DNA of 15,361 nt from JAYQUR01 sp038133505 (GCA_038133505.1 JAYPTI010000078.1:1-15361), one strand, 5' to 3'. Counted from the first letter of the stretch, positions 1 through 7,266 are shown. The notes: generated by a model not told the origin, from the sequence alone. Numbers and translations: made by a program.

Positions 1-204
1 GGCGTCATCCGCGCCGCGGCGGGAGGCGTCGGCGGGCACGCGACGCTGATCCGCGCCGCGGCCGACCTGCGCGCGCGCATCGGCGCCTTCCACCCGGAAG
101 CGCCCGGCGTCGCAACTCTGGCCCGCAACGTGAAGCAGGGTTTCGATCCGGAGAACATTCTCAATCCCGGGCGCATGTACCCGTCGGTCGCGGTGGACGC
201 CTGA
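1..204 (+). CDS. glcE: Glycolate oxidase FAD-binding subunit GlcE, C-terminal end (5' truncated by window)
   Basis: Only the last 67 codons are present, open from base 1 and ending at TGA 202-204. GlcE is the smaller flavin-domain subunit of the GlcDEF glycolate oxidase, which oxidises glycolate to glyoxylate and passes electrons toward the respiratory chain. The visible part is the end of the FAD-linked oxidase C-terminal domain: a Gly/Ala-rich stretch, then the family's closing pattern KQGFDPENILNPGRM near the C-terminus. The glcF start codon lies 2 bases after the stop, so the genes are co-transcribed and probably translationally coupled. The family assignment rests on this tail motif together with the adjacent glcF. 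An isolated tail could also belong to another FAD-linked oxidase such as D-lactate dehydrogenase, but the glcF neighbour makes GlcE much more likely. Confidence 0.85.
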   Translation, partial: GVIRAAAGGVGGHATLIRAAADLRARIGAFHPEAPGVATLARNVKQGFDPENILNPGRMYPSVAVDA

Positions 205-206
205 GC

Positions 207-1520
207 ATGGAGACGAACTTCACCGCCGCGCAGCTCGAAGACCCGGCGATCGCAGCGTCGGAGAAGATTCTCCGCGCCTGCGTCCATTGCGGGTTCTGCA
301 CGGCGACCTGCCCAACCTATGCGCTGCTCGGCGACGAGCTCGACAGCCCGCGCGGGCGCATCTACCTGATCAAGGACATGCTGGAGAACGACAGGCCGGC
401 GAGCGAGAAGGTCGTCCGTCATGTCGACCGGTGCCTGTCCTGCCTGTCCTGCATGACGACCTGTCCCTCGGGCGTGAACTACATGCATCTGGTCGACCAC
501 GCCCGCGTCCATATCGAGCGCACCTACCGCCGGCCGCTCGCCGACAGGCTGGTGCGCGCGGCGCTTGCGCGCGTCCTGCCTTATCCGCGCCGGTTTCGCG
601 CATTGATGCGCCTCGCGCCGCTCGGCCGGCTCGCCTCGCCCGTCCTGCCGCGCCGGATGCGGGCGATGCTGGGACTCGCGCCCGCCGCGTCTTTGGCCGA
701 TCCGCTGCCCGGCGGCCGCATCGTCTATCCCGCCGAAGGCCGGCGACGCTACCGGGTGGCGCTTCTCGCCGGCTGCGTCCAGCAGGTGCTGGAGGCTCGC
801 ATCAACGACGCGACGATCCGGTTTCTCACGCGCCACGGCTGCGAGGTCGTGGTGGCCGCGGGCTCGGGCTGCTGCGGCGCGCTGACCCATCATCTCGGCA
901 TGGAGGAACCCGCGCTTTCCTCGGTGCGCGCGAACGTCCGCGCCTGGCAGGCCGAGCTGGACGGCGAGGGACTCGATGCCGTCGTGGTCAACGCCTCGGG
1001 CTGCGGGACGACGGTGAAGGATTACGGCTTCATGCTGCGGACCGATCCCGATCTCGCGGCGGCGGCGGAACGTATCGCGTCGCTCGCCCGCGACATATCG
1101 GAATTCGCCGAGACGCTCGATCTTCCGGCGGGCACCGGCGCGGGCCTCGCCGTCGCCTATCATGCCGCGTGCTCGCTGCAGCACGGCCAGAAGGTCACGG
1201 AGCCGCCCAAACGCCTGTTGGCGGCTGCCGGGTTCGACGTGCGCCTGCCTGCCGAGGGACATCTGTGCTGCGGTTCCGCCGGCACCTACAACATGCTCCA
1301 GCCCGATCTCGCCGGGCGCCTGCGCGACAGAAAGGCGTCCAATATCGACCGAACGGCGCCTGATGTCGTTGCGACCGGCAACATCGGTTGCATGATGCAG
1401 TTGCAGGACGCGGTTTCGGCCCCGGTGGTCCATACGGTAGAATTGCTCGACTGGGCGACGGGCGGACCCCGGCCCGACCGGCTTGCCGGTATTGCCCGGC
1501 GCGCCGATAGCCATATGTGA
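207..1520 (+). CDS. glcF: Glycolate oxidase iron-sulfur subunit GlcF
   Basis: 437 aa, close to the usual length for GlcF. It carries electrons from the flavin subunits GlcD/GlcE to the membrane quinone pool during oxidation of glycolate to glyoxylate. Two 4Fe-4S ferredoxin motifs are visible near the N-terminus: Cys25-x2-Cys28-x2-Cys31-x3-Cys35-Pro and Cys76-x2-Cys79-x2-Cys82-x3-Cys86-Pro. Two CCG (DUF224) cysteine-rich domains follow: one with Cys190, Cys222-Cys223-Gly and Cys266, the second with Cys322, Cys354-Cys355-Gly and Cys395. No membrane segment is evident. The ATG is 2 bases after the glcE stop, with GGTGGA about ten bases upstream, inside glcE, as ribosome-binding site. A TPR gene follows 19 bases downstream on the same strand. 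Related CCG proteins (LutA, GlpC) are alternatives, but two complete ferredoxin motifs plus an upstream glcE favour GlcF. Confidence 0.93.
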   Translation: METNFTAAQLEDPAIAASEKILRACVHCGFCTATCPTYALLGDELDSPRGRIYLIKDMLENDRPASEKVVRHVDRCLSCLSCMTTCPSGVNYMHLVDHARVHIERTYRRPLADRLVRAALARVLPYPRRFRALMRLAPLGRLASPVLPRRMRAMLGLAPAASLADPLPGGRIVYPAEGRRRYRVALLAGCVQQVLEARINDATIRFLTRHGCEVVVAAGSGCCGALTHHLGMEEPALSSVRANVRAWQAELDGEGLDAVVVNASGCGTTVKDYGFMLRTDPDLAAAAERIASLARDISEFAETLDLPAGTGAGLAVAYHAACSLQHGQKVTEPPKRLLAAAGFDVRLPAEGHLCCGSAGTYNMLQPDLAGRLRDRKASNIDRTAPDVVATGNIGCMMQLQDAVSAPVVHTVELLDWATGGPRPDRLAGIARRADSHM

Positions 1521-1539
1521 AGACCGAACGCGAAACCCG

Positions 1540-2106
1540 ATGGAACCCGACGTGAAACAATTCCTGAGCTGGCTCGCCACGGCGGCGACGCTCACCTTCG
1601 CCGTCCCGACGATGGCGGGGCAGAACGACCCGCGTCTCGACGGTCTCTTCGAGCATCTGCAGACCGCGGAGACCGAGGAGGAGGCGCAGCCCTTCGAACA
1701 GGCGATCTGGCAGGTGTGGCTGCTTTCCGGCAACGGCACGGTCGATGCGAACATGCTGCAGGGCCTGCAGGCCATGGGGACCGGCGACAACGAGAAGGCG
1801 CTCGCCTTCTTCGACAACGTCGTCAGGGCGCAGCCCGACTTCGCGGAAGGCTGGAACAAGCGGGCGACGGTCAACTATCTGCTCGGCCGTTACGATGCCT
1901 CCGTTCAGGACATCCACAAGACGCTCGAGCTGGAGCCCCGCCATTTCGGCGCCCTGTCGGGCCTCGGGCTGATCAATCTCGCGCTCGGGCGCGACTACGA
2001 GGCGCTCAAGGCCTTCGAGGCGGCGCTCCGGATTCACCCGCACATGGCGGGCGCCGACACCCATATCGAGGCCCTGCGCGAAAAGGTCCGCGGCAAGGGA
2101 ATCTGA
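1540..2106 (+). CDS. Exported tetratricopeptide-repeat protein
   Basis: 188 aa from the ATG at 1540, or 184 aa from a GTG at 1552. The GTG start would give a textbook signal peptide (Lys-2, hydrophobic LATAATLTFAV, then a predicted Ala-X-Ala-like cleavage near TMAG), so GTG is a serious alternative; neither has a strong Shine-Dalgarno. The mature protein is predicted to be periplasmic. The C-terminal half holds TPR helices: about two full repeats, with conserved features such as GWNKRATVNYLLGRYDAS and LGLINLALGRDYEALKAFE. TPR domains are protein-binding scaffolds and no catalytic motif is seen, so the partner is unknown. It begins 19 bases after glcF and probably shares its transcript. Convergent with the gene ending at 2131; only 24 bases separate the stops and no hairpin terminator is apparent there. 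Confidence 0.82.
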   Translation: MEPDVKQFLSWLATAATLTFAVPTMAGQNDPRLDGLFEHLQTAETEEEAQPFEQAIWQVWLLSGNGTVDANMLQGLQAMGTGDNEKALAFFDNVVRAQPDFAEGWNKRATVNYLLGRYDASVQDIHKTLELEPRHFGALSGLGLINLALGRDYEALKAFEAALRIHPHMAGADTHIEALREKVRGKGI

Positions 2107-2130
2107 CCGGGGCTGCGCAACCGAGCCTGA

Positions 2131-3096
2131 TCAGGCGCCGGAGCCGTCCGCTGCGATCGCTGTTTCGGCAGGCCCGTTGTCGACGCAGTCTTCATAGGCG
2201 CTCCCGCATTCTATCAGCCCGCCCGACAGGCAGGCCGCGCGCAGCCGCTCGAATCCGTCGCGCGGAAGCCGGGGATCGCGTCCCCAGATCCCGAGCGCCT
2301 TGTAGCGGGCGATTGCGCGTTCCAGCGTCACCGGCCCCACGTTCGGGAAAAATGCCCCGACGAGCTCCGCGATCTCCCGCGCGCTCGACGCTTGCAGCCG
2401 TTTCTGGGTTCGGAAGATTGCCCGCGTCACCGCGATCGCCGCTTCCCGGTCTCGCTCCAGCGTCGCGCGGGCGGCATAGAGGCTCGTATAGGCCGTCGGT
2501 CCGCGCGACGCTGCCGCATACCAGATGTGACCCGCGCCGCTCGCGACGAGTTCCTCGACGAATGGCTCGAAAAGCTGCGCCGCGTCGAGCGTCCCGTCGC
2601 GCAGCGCTTGCGCGTTCTCCGCCATCGAACGGCCGGTCACGAGGTTCAGCCCGGTCGGCTCGATGCCGGCGCGGCGGATATCGTCCTGCAGGCACATCCA
2701 CGGCGTCGGCACTTCGCTTACCGTCCCGAGACGGCAGCCGCCCAGCGCGGCAAAATCGAATTCGGAGCAGGGCGTGCGCCCCACGACGATGAACGGATCG
2801 CGCGTCACGACCTCGCAGAAGCTCACGAGATCCGAGTTCGGGTCGGCGTCGCGCGCGACAAGGATTCGCATCGGCCCGCCCCACCATATTGCAGGCGCGT
2901 CGCTGCCGTTCCCGTTTTCCCGGCCGCGCGCCGTCGGGCCCGGCGCGTCGGAGGCTTCGAAACGCACTTCCAATCCCTCCGCGGCAAACGCATCGAGCGC
3001 GAAGGCCGCGTAGAACGGCGCGTAGAAGACGGCGCGGAAATTTTCGTGAAGCGTCAGAACCGTACGGCCGGAGCCCGCGGGACTGCCCGAGGTCAA
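2131..3096 (-). CDS. NMT1/THI5-like ABC-type substrate-binding protein
   Basis: 321 aa from a TTG start at 3096 that overlaps the pyruvate kinase stop (the bases TTGA hold both TTG and TGA). No in-frame ATG lies closer to the conserved part; GGTGA just upstream could be the ribosome-binding site. The fold resembles NMT1/THI5 periplasmic binding proteins: an N-terminal HENFRAVFYAPFYAAFALDA segment followed by AAEGLEV, then a WWGGP loop, a ligand-domain stretch with DPFIVVGR and TVSEVPTPW, and a helical C-terminal region. Family members bind thiamine precursors, nitrate, taurine or other small ligands. No signal peptide is visible, and no permease or ATPase is adjacent, so a cytoplasmic ligand-sensing or enzyme-like role is possible. 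It is the last gene of the EamA-gck-pyk operon. The substrate cannot be assigned. Confidence 0.75.
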   Translation of the reverse strand: MTSGSPAGSGRTVLTLHENFRAVFYAPFYAAFALDAFAAEGLEVRFEASDAPGPTARGRENGNGSDAPAIWWGGPMRILVARDADPNSDLVSFCEVVTRDPFIVVGRTPCSEFDFAALGGCRLGTVSEVPTPWMCLQDDIRRAGIEPTGLNLVTGRSMAENAQALRDGTLDAAQLFEPFVEELVASGAGHIWYAAASRGPTAYTSLYAARATLERDREAAIAVTRAIFRTQKRLQASSAREIAELVGAFFPNVGPVTLERAIARYKALGIWGRDPRLPRDGFERLRAACLSGGLIECGSAYEDCVDNGPAETAIAADGSGA

Positions 3097-4511
3097 TCGT
3101 TCACCCAGGCAATCCGGAGAATATTGGTCGCGCCCGGCGTGCCGAACGGAACACCTGCTGTCACGACCAGCCGCTGGCCCTTCTCGGCGAAGCCTTCGGC
3201 GACGGCGATCCGGCAGGCCTTGCTGACCATGTCGGCGAAATTGCGCACGTCCTTCGTGATCACCCCGTGCACGCCCCAGGCGATGGCGAGCCGCCGGGCC
3301 GTCTCGACGCTTTCGGTCAGGCACAGGATCGGGACGTTTGGCCGTTCGCGCGCCGCGCGGAGCGTCGTCGAGCCCGACGTCGTGTAGGTCACGATCGCGG
3401 CCGCGCCGATGGTCTCCGCGACCTGCCGGGCGGCGGCGGTAATCGCGTCCGGTGCCGTATTCTCCGGGTTCGGGTGAACGGCGTCCATGATCGCGCGGTA
3501 GCTGTCGTCGCGTTCGACCCGCGCGATGATGCGGTCCATGATCGCGACCGCCTCGAACGGGTATTTGCCCGCGGCAGTCTCCGCCGACAGCATCACCGCG
3601 TCCGCGCCGTCATAGACGGCGGTCGCGACGTCGGACGCCTCGGCGCGCGTCGGCGCCGGGGCATCGATCATCGATTCCAGCATCTGCGTCGCCACGATCA
3701 CCGGTTTGCCCGCTTCGCGGCAGTGCCGGACGATCTGTTTCTGGATGCTGGGCACGTCCTCAGGCGGCATTTCGACGCCGAGGTCGCCGCGCGCGACCAT
3801 GATCGCGTCCGACAAAGTGATGATCTCGTCGAGCCGGTCGATGGCGGCGGGCTTTTCCAGTTTCGACAGGACAGCCGCGCGGCCCGCGATCAGCTTGCGC
3901 GCTTCCGCGACGTCTTCCGGCCGCTGCACGAACGAGAGCGCGATCCAGTCGACCCCTGCCTTGAGGGCGAATTCCAGGTCGGTGCGGTCTTTTTTCGTCA
4001 GCGAGGCGAGCGGAATGACGGCGTTCGGCACGTTGACGCCCTTGCGAGAGGTCAGACGTCCGCCGGCGCGCACGGTGGTCTCGGCGCGGTCCTTCTCGAC
4101 GGAATCGACGCGCAGTCGGATCTTTCCGTCGTCGAGCAGGATGCGGGTCTCTTCCTTCAGTGCCGCGAAGATCTCGGGATGGGGCAGATAGGCGCGCCGC
4201 TCGTCGCCTTCGCCGTCGCCCAGCTCCAGCGTGAACGGCTCGCCCGCCGTCAGTTCCACGCCGCCGTCGGGCATCGCGCCGATGCGAAGCTTGGGACCCT
4301 GCATGTCGGCAAGCACGGAAATCGGGCGGCCATGCGACTTCTCGAGCGCGCGGATCGTATCCACGTTGGCCTTGTGCCCGGCGTGATCGCCGTGGCTGAA
4401 ATTGAGGCGGAATACGTCGGCGCCCGCCTCGAACAGTTTTGCGATCCTGTCTGCGCCGCTGGTCGCGGGTCCCAGCGTGGCGACGATCTTTGCGCGGCGA
4501 TGGCGTCTCAT
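3093..4511 (-). CDS. pyk: Pyruvate kinase
   Basis: 472 aa, the usual bacterial length. It transfers phosphate from phosphoenolpyruvate to ADP, giving pyruvate and ATP, in the cytoplasm. The TIM-barrel and B-domain landmarks are all present: KIVATLGPATS at the N-terminus, RLNFSHG around residues 35-41, ADMQGPKLRIG around 68-78, the catalytic Lys218 in SKLEKP, the metal-binding RGDLGVE around 241-247, and the active-site stretch VIVATQMLESM around 271-281 with PTRAE at 288-291. The C-terminal allosteric domain is complete. The ATG at 4511 is chosen because family members start right at this point; a GTG at 4547 would overlap the preceding gene. A TATATA box ends 6 bases before the ATG. The binding-protein gene overlaps its 3' end. 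In Agrobacterium tartrate operons a pyruvate kinase is likewise paired with a TtuD/glycerate-kinase-like gene. Confidence 0.95.
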   Translation of the reverse strand: MRRHRRAKIVATLGPATSGADRIAKLFEAGADVFRLNFSHGDHAGHKANVDTIRALEKSHGRPISVLADMQGPKLRIGAMPDGGVELTAGEPFTLELGDGEGDERRAYLPHPEIFAALKEETRILLDDGKIRLRVDSVEKDRAETTVRAGGRLTSRKGVNVPNAVIPLASLTKKDRTDLEFALKAGVDWIALSFVQRPEDVAEARKLIAGRAAVLSKLEKPAAIDRLDEIITLSDAIMVARGDLGVEMPPEDVPSIQKQIVRHCREAGKPVIVATQMLESMIDAPAPTRAEASDVATAVYDGADAVMLSAETAAGKYPFEAVAIMDRIIARVERDDSYRAIMDAVHPNPENTAPDAITAAARQVAETIGAAAIVTYTTSGSTTLRAARERPNVPILCLTESVETARRLAIAWGVHGVITKDVRNFADMVSKACRIAVAEGFAEKGQRLVVTAGVPFGTPGATNILRIAWVND

Positions 4512-4530
4512 GATCCGTATATAGTCCAGC

Positions 4531-5713
4531 CTAGGTGCGACCGCCACTGCCGATCAGGATGGCGCGGAAATCGTTCACGTTCGTCCGCGTCGGGCCGGTG
4601 ACGATCAGGTCGTCCAGCGCCGCGAAGAACCCGTAACTGTCGTGCCGGTCCAGATAATCGCGCGCATCGAGGCCGAGCGCGCGGGCCCGTTCAAGCGTGT
4701 CCGGCGCTATCAGCGCGCCGGCCGCGTCCTCCGTGCCGTCGATCCCGTCCGTGTCGCAGGCGATGGCGTGGACGCCGTCCGCGCCGTCGAGCGCGACCGC
4801 GAGCGCCAGCAGATATTCGCAGTTGCGTCCGCCGCGCCCGCCGTCGCTGTCGACCGTCACCGTCGTCTCGCCGCCCGAGATCAGCGCGCCCGGCCGGGCG
4901 GCGAGGGCGAGGCGGGCATGGTCGGCGCCCACGTCGCGGGCCTCTCCTTCGAGATCGTCGCCGAGAACGGTCGCGGGAAACCCGGAACGTTCGGCCGCGG
5001 CGGCGGCCGCCGCGAGACTGTCGGCCGGCCGGGCGACGATCTCGAACCGCGCCCCGCGGAGGCGCGGATCGCCGGGTTTCACGGATTCCCACTCGCCCGA
5101 TTCCAGGGCGTTGCGGGCGCCTGCCGGCAATTCGATGCCGTACTTCCCGGCAATCGCCAGCGCGTCGGCGCAGGATGTCGGGTCGCCCACGGTCGGACCG
5201 GAGCCGATGACCGCGGGATCGTCGCCCGGCACGTCGGAAATGGCGAGCGTGACGACCTGCGCCGGCGCTGCGGCCGCGGCCAGCCGTCCGCCCTTGATCG
5301 CGGACAGATGCTTTCGCATGCAGTTCATCTCGCCGATCGGCGCGCCGGAGGCGAGCAGTTGCCGCGTGACGGCCTGCTTTTCGGCGAGCCTCGCGCAGGA
5401 AGCGGCCCGCAGCGGCACGGCCCGCTTCGTCGGGCAGCGGATGACCGGCCTCGATCACCTCGATGCGCTCGCAGTCGACCCCGTGACCGTAACGCGTGAC
5501 GGCGAGACCCGTCAGCGCGGACGCATCGCCGGTCCAGTGCGTCTCGACCGCCCGTGCCATCGCCGCGGCCGCCTTTCCGGCAGCGAGAACCAGCGTCCGG
5601 CGGGCCGGCGGAGCGGGCAGGTGCGGCGGCACGGCATTGGCGGGATCGGCGGCGCCCACCGCCGCGTCGAACAGCGCGCGCAGGGTTTGCCGAATGTCCC
5701 GGGAAGCGCTCAT
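4531..5713 (-). pseudogene. gckA: Glycerate 2-kinase (DUF4147/MOFRL family), broken by internal deletion and frameshift
   Basis: Phosphorylates glycerate to 2-phosphoglycerate, linking glyoxylate, serine or tartrate breakdown to glycolysis. The ATG at 5713 overlaps the stop of the EamA gene (ATGA). About 110 N-terminal residues are normal, including the AAGKAAAAMA loop (Lys47) and EAGHPLPDEAGRAA. The frame then changes between about 5400 and 5385, and the rest continues in another frame from LAEKQAVTRQL to TAG at 4531-4533 (about 285 aa). That part has GEMNCMRKHLSAIKGGRLA, SDVPGDDPAVIGSGPT and a complete C-terminal MOFRL domain. The roughly 30 residues expected at the junction, holding the SGGGSALL-type glycine motif, are absent, so about 100 bases seem lost. 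The MOFRL motif usually written GRNQE reads GRNCE. This is either a genuine pseudogene or an assembly error; the flanking sequence looks well preserved. Confidence 0.82.
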
Positions 5714-6642
5714 CTGCGGGCGCTTCCGCGCCGCGCGAGGTAGATGCCGCCGAGGACGACGATGCCGCCGATCGCCTGCGTCGGCCCGATGCGCTCGTCG
5801 AACAGCATCCAGGCGACGAACGCCGCGGTTACCGGCTGGATCAGCAGGCTGACCGACGCGAAGGCGACCGGCAGGTGCGCCATCGCCCAGGCGATCAGCC
5901 CCTGGCCGAACACCTGCGGCCCGGCGGCCAGCGCGATCAGGAATGCCCAGCCCGCGAGCGTTTCGGGCGCCAGCGCATCGCCGCTCAGGATCGCGAGCGG
6001 CAGCATGAACAGCGCGCTCGCCGGGATCGCGTAGACCATGATGGTCAGCGTCGAGAAACGCTTGCGCAGGCGTTCCACCGACATCTGGTAGGCGGCGTAG
6101 AAGACGGCGGTCAGGATGCCGAGCAGGTCGCCGAAGAAATGCGTCCGGCTGAGCGACAGGCTTGCCTGCGACAGCACGAAGACGCCGACCATCGCCGCGG
6201 CGAGCCCGATCAGGTAGGTGCCCGTGACCCGCGTGCGGAACAGCAGCCAGCCGCCGAGCACGACGAAGACAGGCGCGATGTTGGCGAGCAGCGTCGAGTT
6301 GGCGACCGTCGTCATCTGGATCGACAGGTGCCAGACCGCGACGTCGGCGGCGAGATAGACCCCCGCCATCGCCAGCAGGATGAAATCGCGCGCGCCGCGC
6401 GGCTTCCGCGCCGCCGCCGGCGCGTCCGGGCGCGGCAGGACCGCCTGGATCGCCCAGTAGAGCGGGATGGCGAGCAGGAAGCGGTGGAACCCCGTGGCCG
6501 TCGGGCCGATTTCGCTCAACCGCACGAGGATCGGCGCGAAGGCGATCGTGACCGCGCCCACGAACAGGGCTGCGATGGCGATCCGTTCGTTGCGCAGCGC
6601 GGTTATCGTATCGGTTGCCGTTTCGACGTCGGGCGGGTTCAT
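5710..6642 (-). CDS. EamA/DMT-family inner-membrane transporter
   Basis: 310 aa and strongly hydrophobic, with about ten predicted transmembrane helices in the two-fold EamA repeat layout of the drug/metabolite transporter superfamily. Recognisable segments are RIAIAALFVGAVTIAFAPIL and GFHRFLLAIPLYWAIQAV in the first half, and a second-half repeat including PVAFASVSLLIQPVTAAFVA and LFDERIGPTQAIGGIVVLGG. A short Arg-rich tail ends the protein. DMT carriers export or exchange small metabolites; the substrate cannot be read from sequence. It is the first gene of the operon, and its TGA overlaps the glycerate kinase ATG, so a role in moving glycerate or a related acid is a reasonable guess but only that. 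The ATG at 6642 is preferred because a predicted promoter places transcription start there; a TTG at 6678 would sit inside the -35 box. Confidence 0.87.
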   Translation of the reverse strand: MNPPDVETATDTITALRNERIAIAALFVGAVTIAFAPILVRLSEIGPTATGFHRFLLAIPLYWAIQAVLPRPDAPAAARKPRGARDFILLAMAGVYLAADVAVWHLSIQMTTVANSTLLANIAPVFVVLGGWLLFRTRVTGTYLIGLAAAMVGVFVLSQASLSLSRTHFFGDLLGILTAVFYAAYQMSVERLRKRFSTLTIMVYAIPASALFMLPLAILSGDALAPETLAGWAFLIALAAGPQVFGQGLIAWAMAHLPVAFASVSLLIQPVTAAFVAWMLFDERIGPTQAIGGIVVLGGIYLARRGSARR

Positions 6643-6649
6643 GGCCCGG

Positions 6650-6678
6650 CTTATATCCCGCGCGCCGCGCCGGTCCAA
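6650..6678 (-). promoter_or_regulatory. Predicted sigma70-type promoter of the EamA-gck-pyk operon (leaderless)
   Basis: On the minus strand TTGGAC (6678-6673) is followed by exactly 17 bases and TATAAG (6655-6650), a good housekeeping-type match. The box ends 7 bases before the EamA ATG, so transcription should begin at or next to the start codon and give a leaderless mRNA. No Shine-Dalgarno is seen in front of this ATG. This is a prediction from spacing and sequence only. The same 8-mer read on the plus strand is CTTATATC, but no matching plus-strand -35 element is present. Confidence 0.5.
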
Positions 6679-6778
6679 TTGCGGAATTCGCCCGGCGCGC
6701 GGGCTGTCCCGCAGCCGCCTCGCCTTCAGCCCGTTTCCGAAACAGCCGGCGGCGAGGGTCGAATTGCCGGCCGCCGCT

Positions 6779-6807
6779 TTGCAACGCGCCGCGATCCGCC
6801 TTATATC
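6779..6807 (+). promoter_or_regulatory. Predicted sigma70-type promoter for the DUF1244 gene
   Basis: TTGCAA (6779-6784), a 17-base spacer and TATATC (6802-6807), within the larger string CTTATATC. The expected transcription start near 6814 gives a leader of about 30 bases before the ATG at 6843, which contains AAGGATGAAGAG as ribosome-binding region. It diverges from the EamA promoter about 100 bases away. Prediction from sequence only. Confidence 0.5.
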
Positions 6808-6842
6808 AGCGGCAACTAATTCAAGGATGAAGAGACATCGAC

Positions 6843-7142
6843 ATGGATGACCAGACCCGCATCGAGCTCGAAGCCGCCGCGTTCCGCGCGCTTCGCGACC
6901 ACCTGCGCGAGCGCACCGACGTCCAGAACATCGACCTGATGAACCTGTCGGGCTTCTGCCGCAACTGCCTCAGCCGCTGGTACATGGAAGCCGCGAACGA
7001 GAAGGGCATCGAGATGGACAAGGATGCTGCCCGCGAGATCGTCTACGGCATGCCGTTCAACGAATGGCGCGACAAGTACCAGTCCGAGGCGTCCGACGAC
7101 CAGAAGGCCAAGTTCGACGAGGCCATCAAGGCGCATCACTGA
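6843..7142 (+). CDS. DUF1244 family small protein
   Basis: 99 aa, the normal size for DUF1244 (PF06844), a conserved proteobacterial family of unknown function with many alphaproteobacterial members. The signature GFCRNCLSRWY lies at residues 37-47, with Cys39 and Cys42 as a CxxC-like pair that might bind a metal. The remainder is acidic, charged and largely helical, with GMPFNEW near residues 69-75 and an acidic-basic C-terminal helix. No signal peptide or membrane segment is seen, so it is probably cytoplasmic. The ATG at 6843 is supported by GAAGAG 8 bases upstream; an ATG at 6827 is in another frame and ends after a few codons. It lies upstream of gapR on the same strand. Its function is not known and I do not infer one. 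Confidence 0.92.
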   Translation: MDDQTRIELEAAAFRALRDHLRERTDVQNIDLMNLSGFCRNCLSRWYMEAANEKGIEMDKDAAREIVYGMPFNEWRDKYQSEASDDQKAKFDEAIKAHH

Positions 7143-7163
7143 GAGTTTTCCAGAGGTTCCTAC

Positions 7164-7172
7164 TTATCCAGA
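7164..7172 (+). promoter_or_regulatory. Near-consensus DnaA box (TTATCCAGA)
   Basis: Differs from the consensus TTATCCACA at one position. It lies 37 bases upstream of the perfect box at 7209-7217 and is on the opposite strand to it. The 8-mer TCCAGAGG that starts inside it (7167-7174) also occurs at 7149-7156, 18 bases away, forming a short direct repeat. Alone it would be weak evidence. Confidence 0.35.
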
Positions 7173-7208
7173 GGCCCAGCGGCGGTTTTCCCCGGGAAAT
7201 TCGTCCTT

Positions 7209-7217
7209 TGTGGATAA
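7209..7217 (-). promoter_or_regulatory. Consensus DnaA box (TTATCCACA) upstream of gapR
   Basis: The plus strand reads TGTGGATAA, the exact complement of the consensus DnaA box. It is in the 161-base gap between the DUF1244 gene and gapR, 87 bases before the gapR ATG. DnaA is a transcription factor as well as the replication initiator in alphaproteobacteria, so this could tie gapR expression to the cell cycle. Binding is inferred, not shown. Confidence 0.5.
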
Positions 7218-7226
7218 CCTGACGGC

Positions 7227-7244
7227 CCCGATTCTTCCCGATTC
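7227..7244 (+). promoter_or_regulatory. Two GANTC (CcrM-type) methylation sites in a CCCGATTC direct repeat
   Basis: The 8-mer CCCGATTC occurs at 7227-7234 and again at 7237-7244, one helical turn apart, each holding a GATTC site. CcrM methylates GANTC in alphaproteobacteria and paired sites are common in cell-cycle-controlled promoters. GATTC also occurs inside genes of this window (for example near 3672), so one site alone would mean little; the close intergenic pair is the signal. Confidence 0.42.
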
Positions 7245-7266
7245 GCGGACCGGCCCATAAGGTCGG

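Noticed and set aside
2125..2136. GCCTGATCAGGC palindrome at the convergent ends of the TPR and binding-protein genes
   Set aside because: A perfect 12-base dyad, but it has no loop and no T-run, so it does not support a terminator call, and it overlaps the stop codon.
2889..4601. A 570-codon open frame on the plus strand, antisense to pyk
   Set aside because: Its translation is low-complexity Arg/Asp/His-rich with no motif, while the opposite strand encodes an intact pyruvate kinase. It is an open antisense frame caused by high GC.
6650..6657. CTTATATC read as a plus-strand -10 for the DUF1244 gene
   Set aside because: No acceptable -35 lies 16-18 bases upstream on the plus strand, and the start codon is far away. 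The minus-strand reading has TTGGAC at exactly 17 bases.
4691..6784. A 697-codon minus-strand frame that reads through the EamA gene region and into glycerate kinase
   Set aside because: It is a mosaic: only the stretch encoding the glycerate kinase N-terminus (5713 to about 5385) is real; the rest is out of frame with EamA and with the remainder of the kinase.
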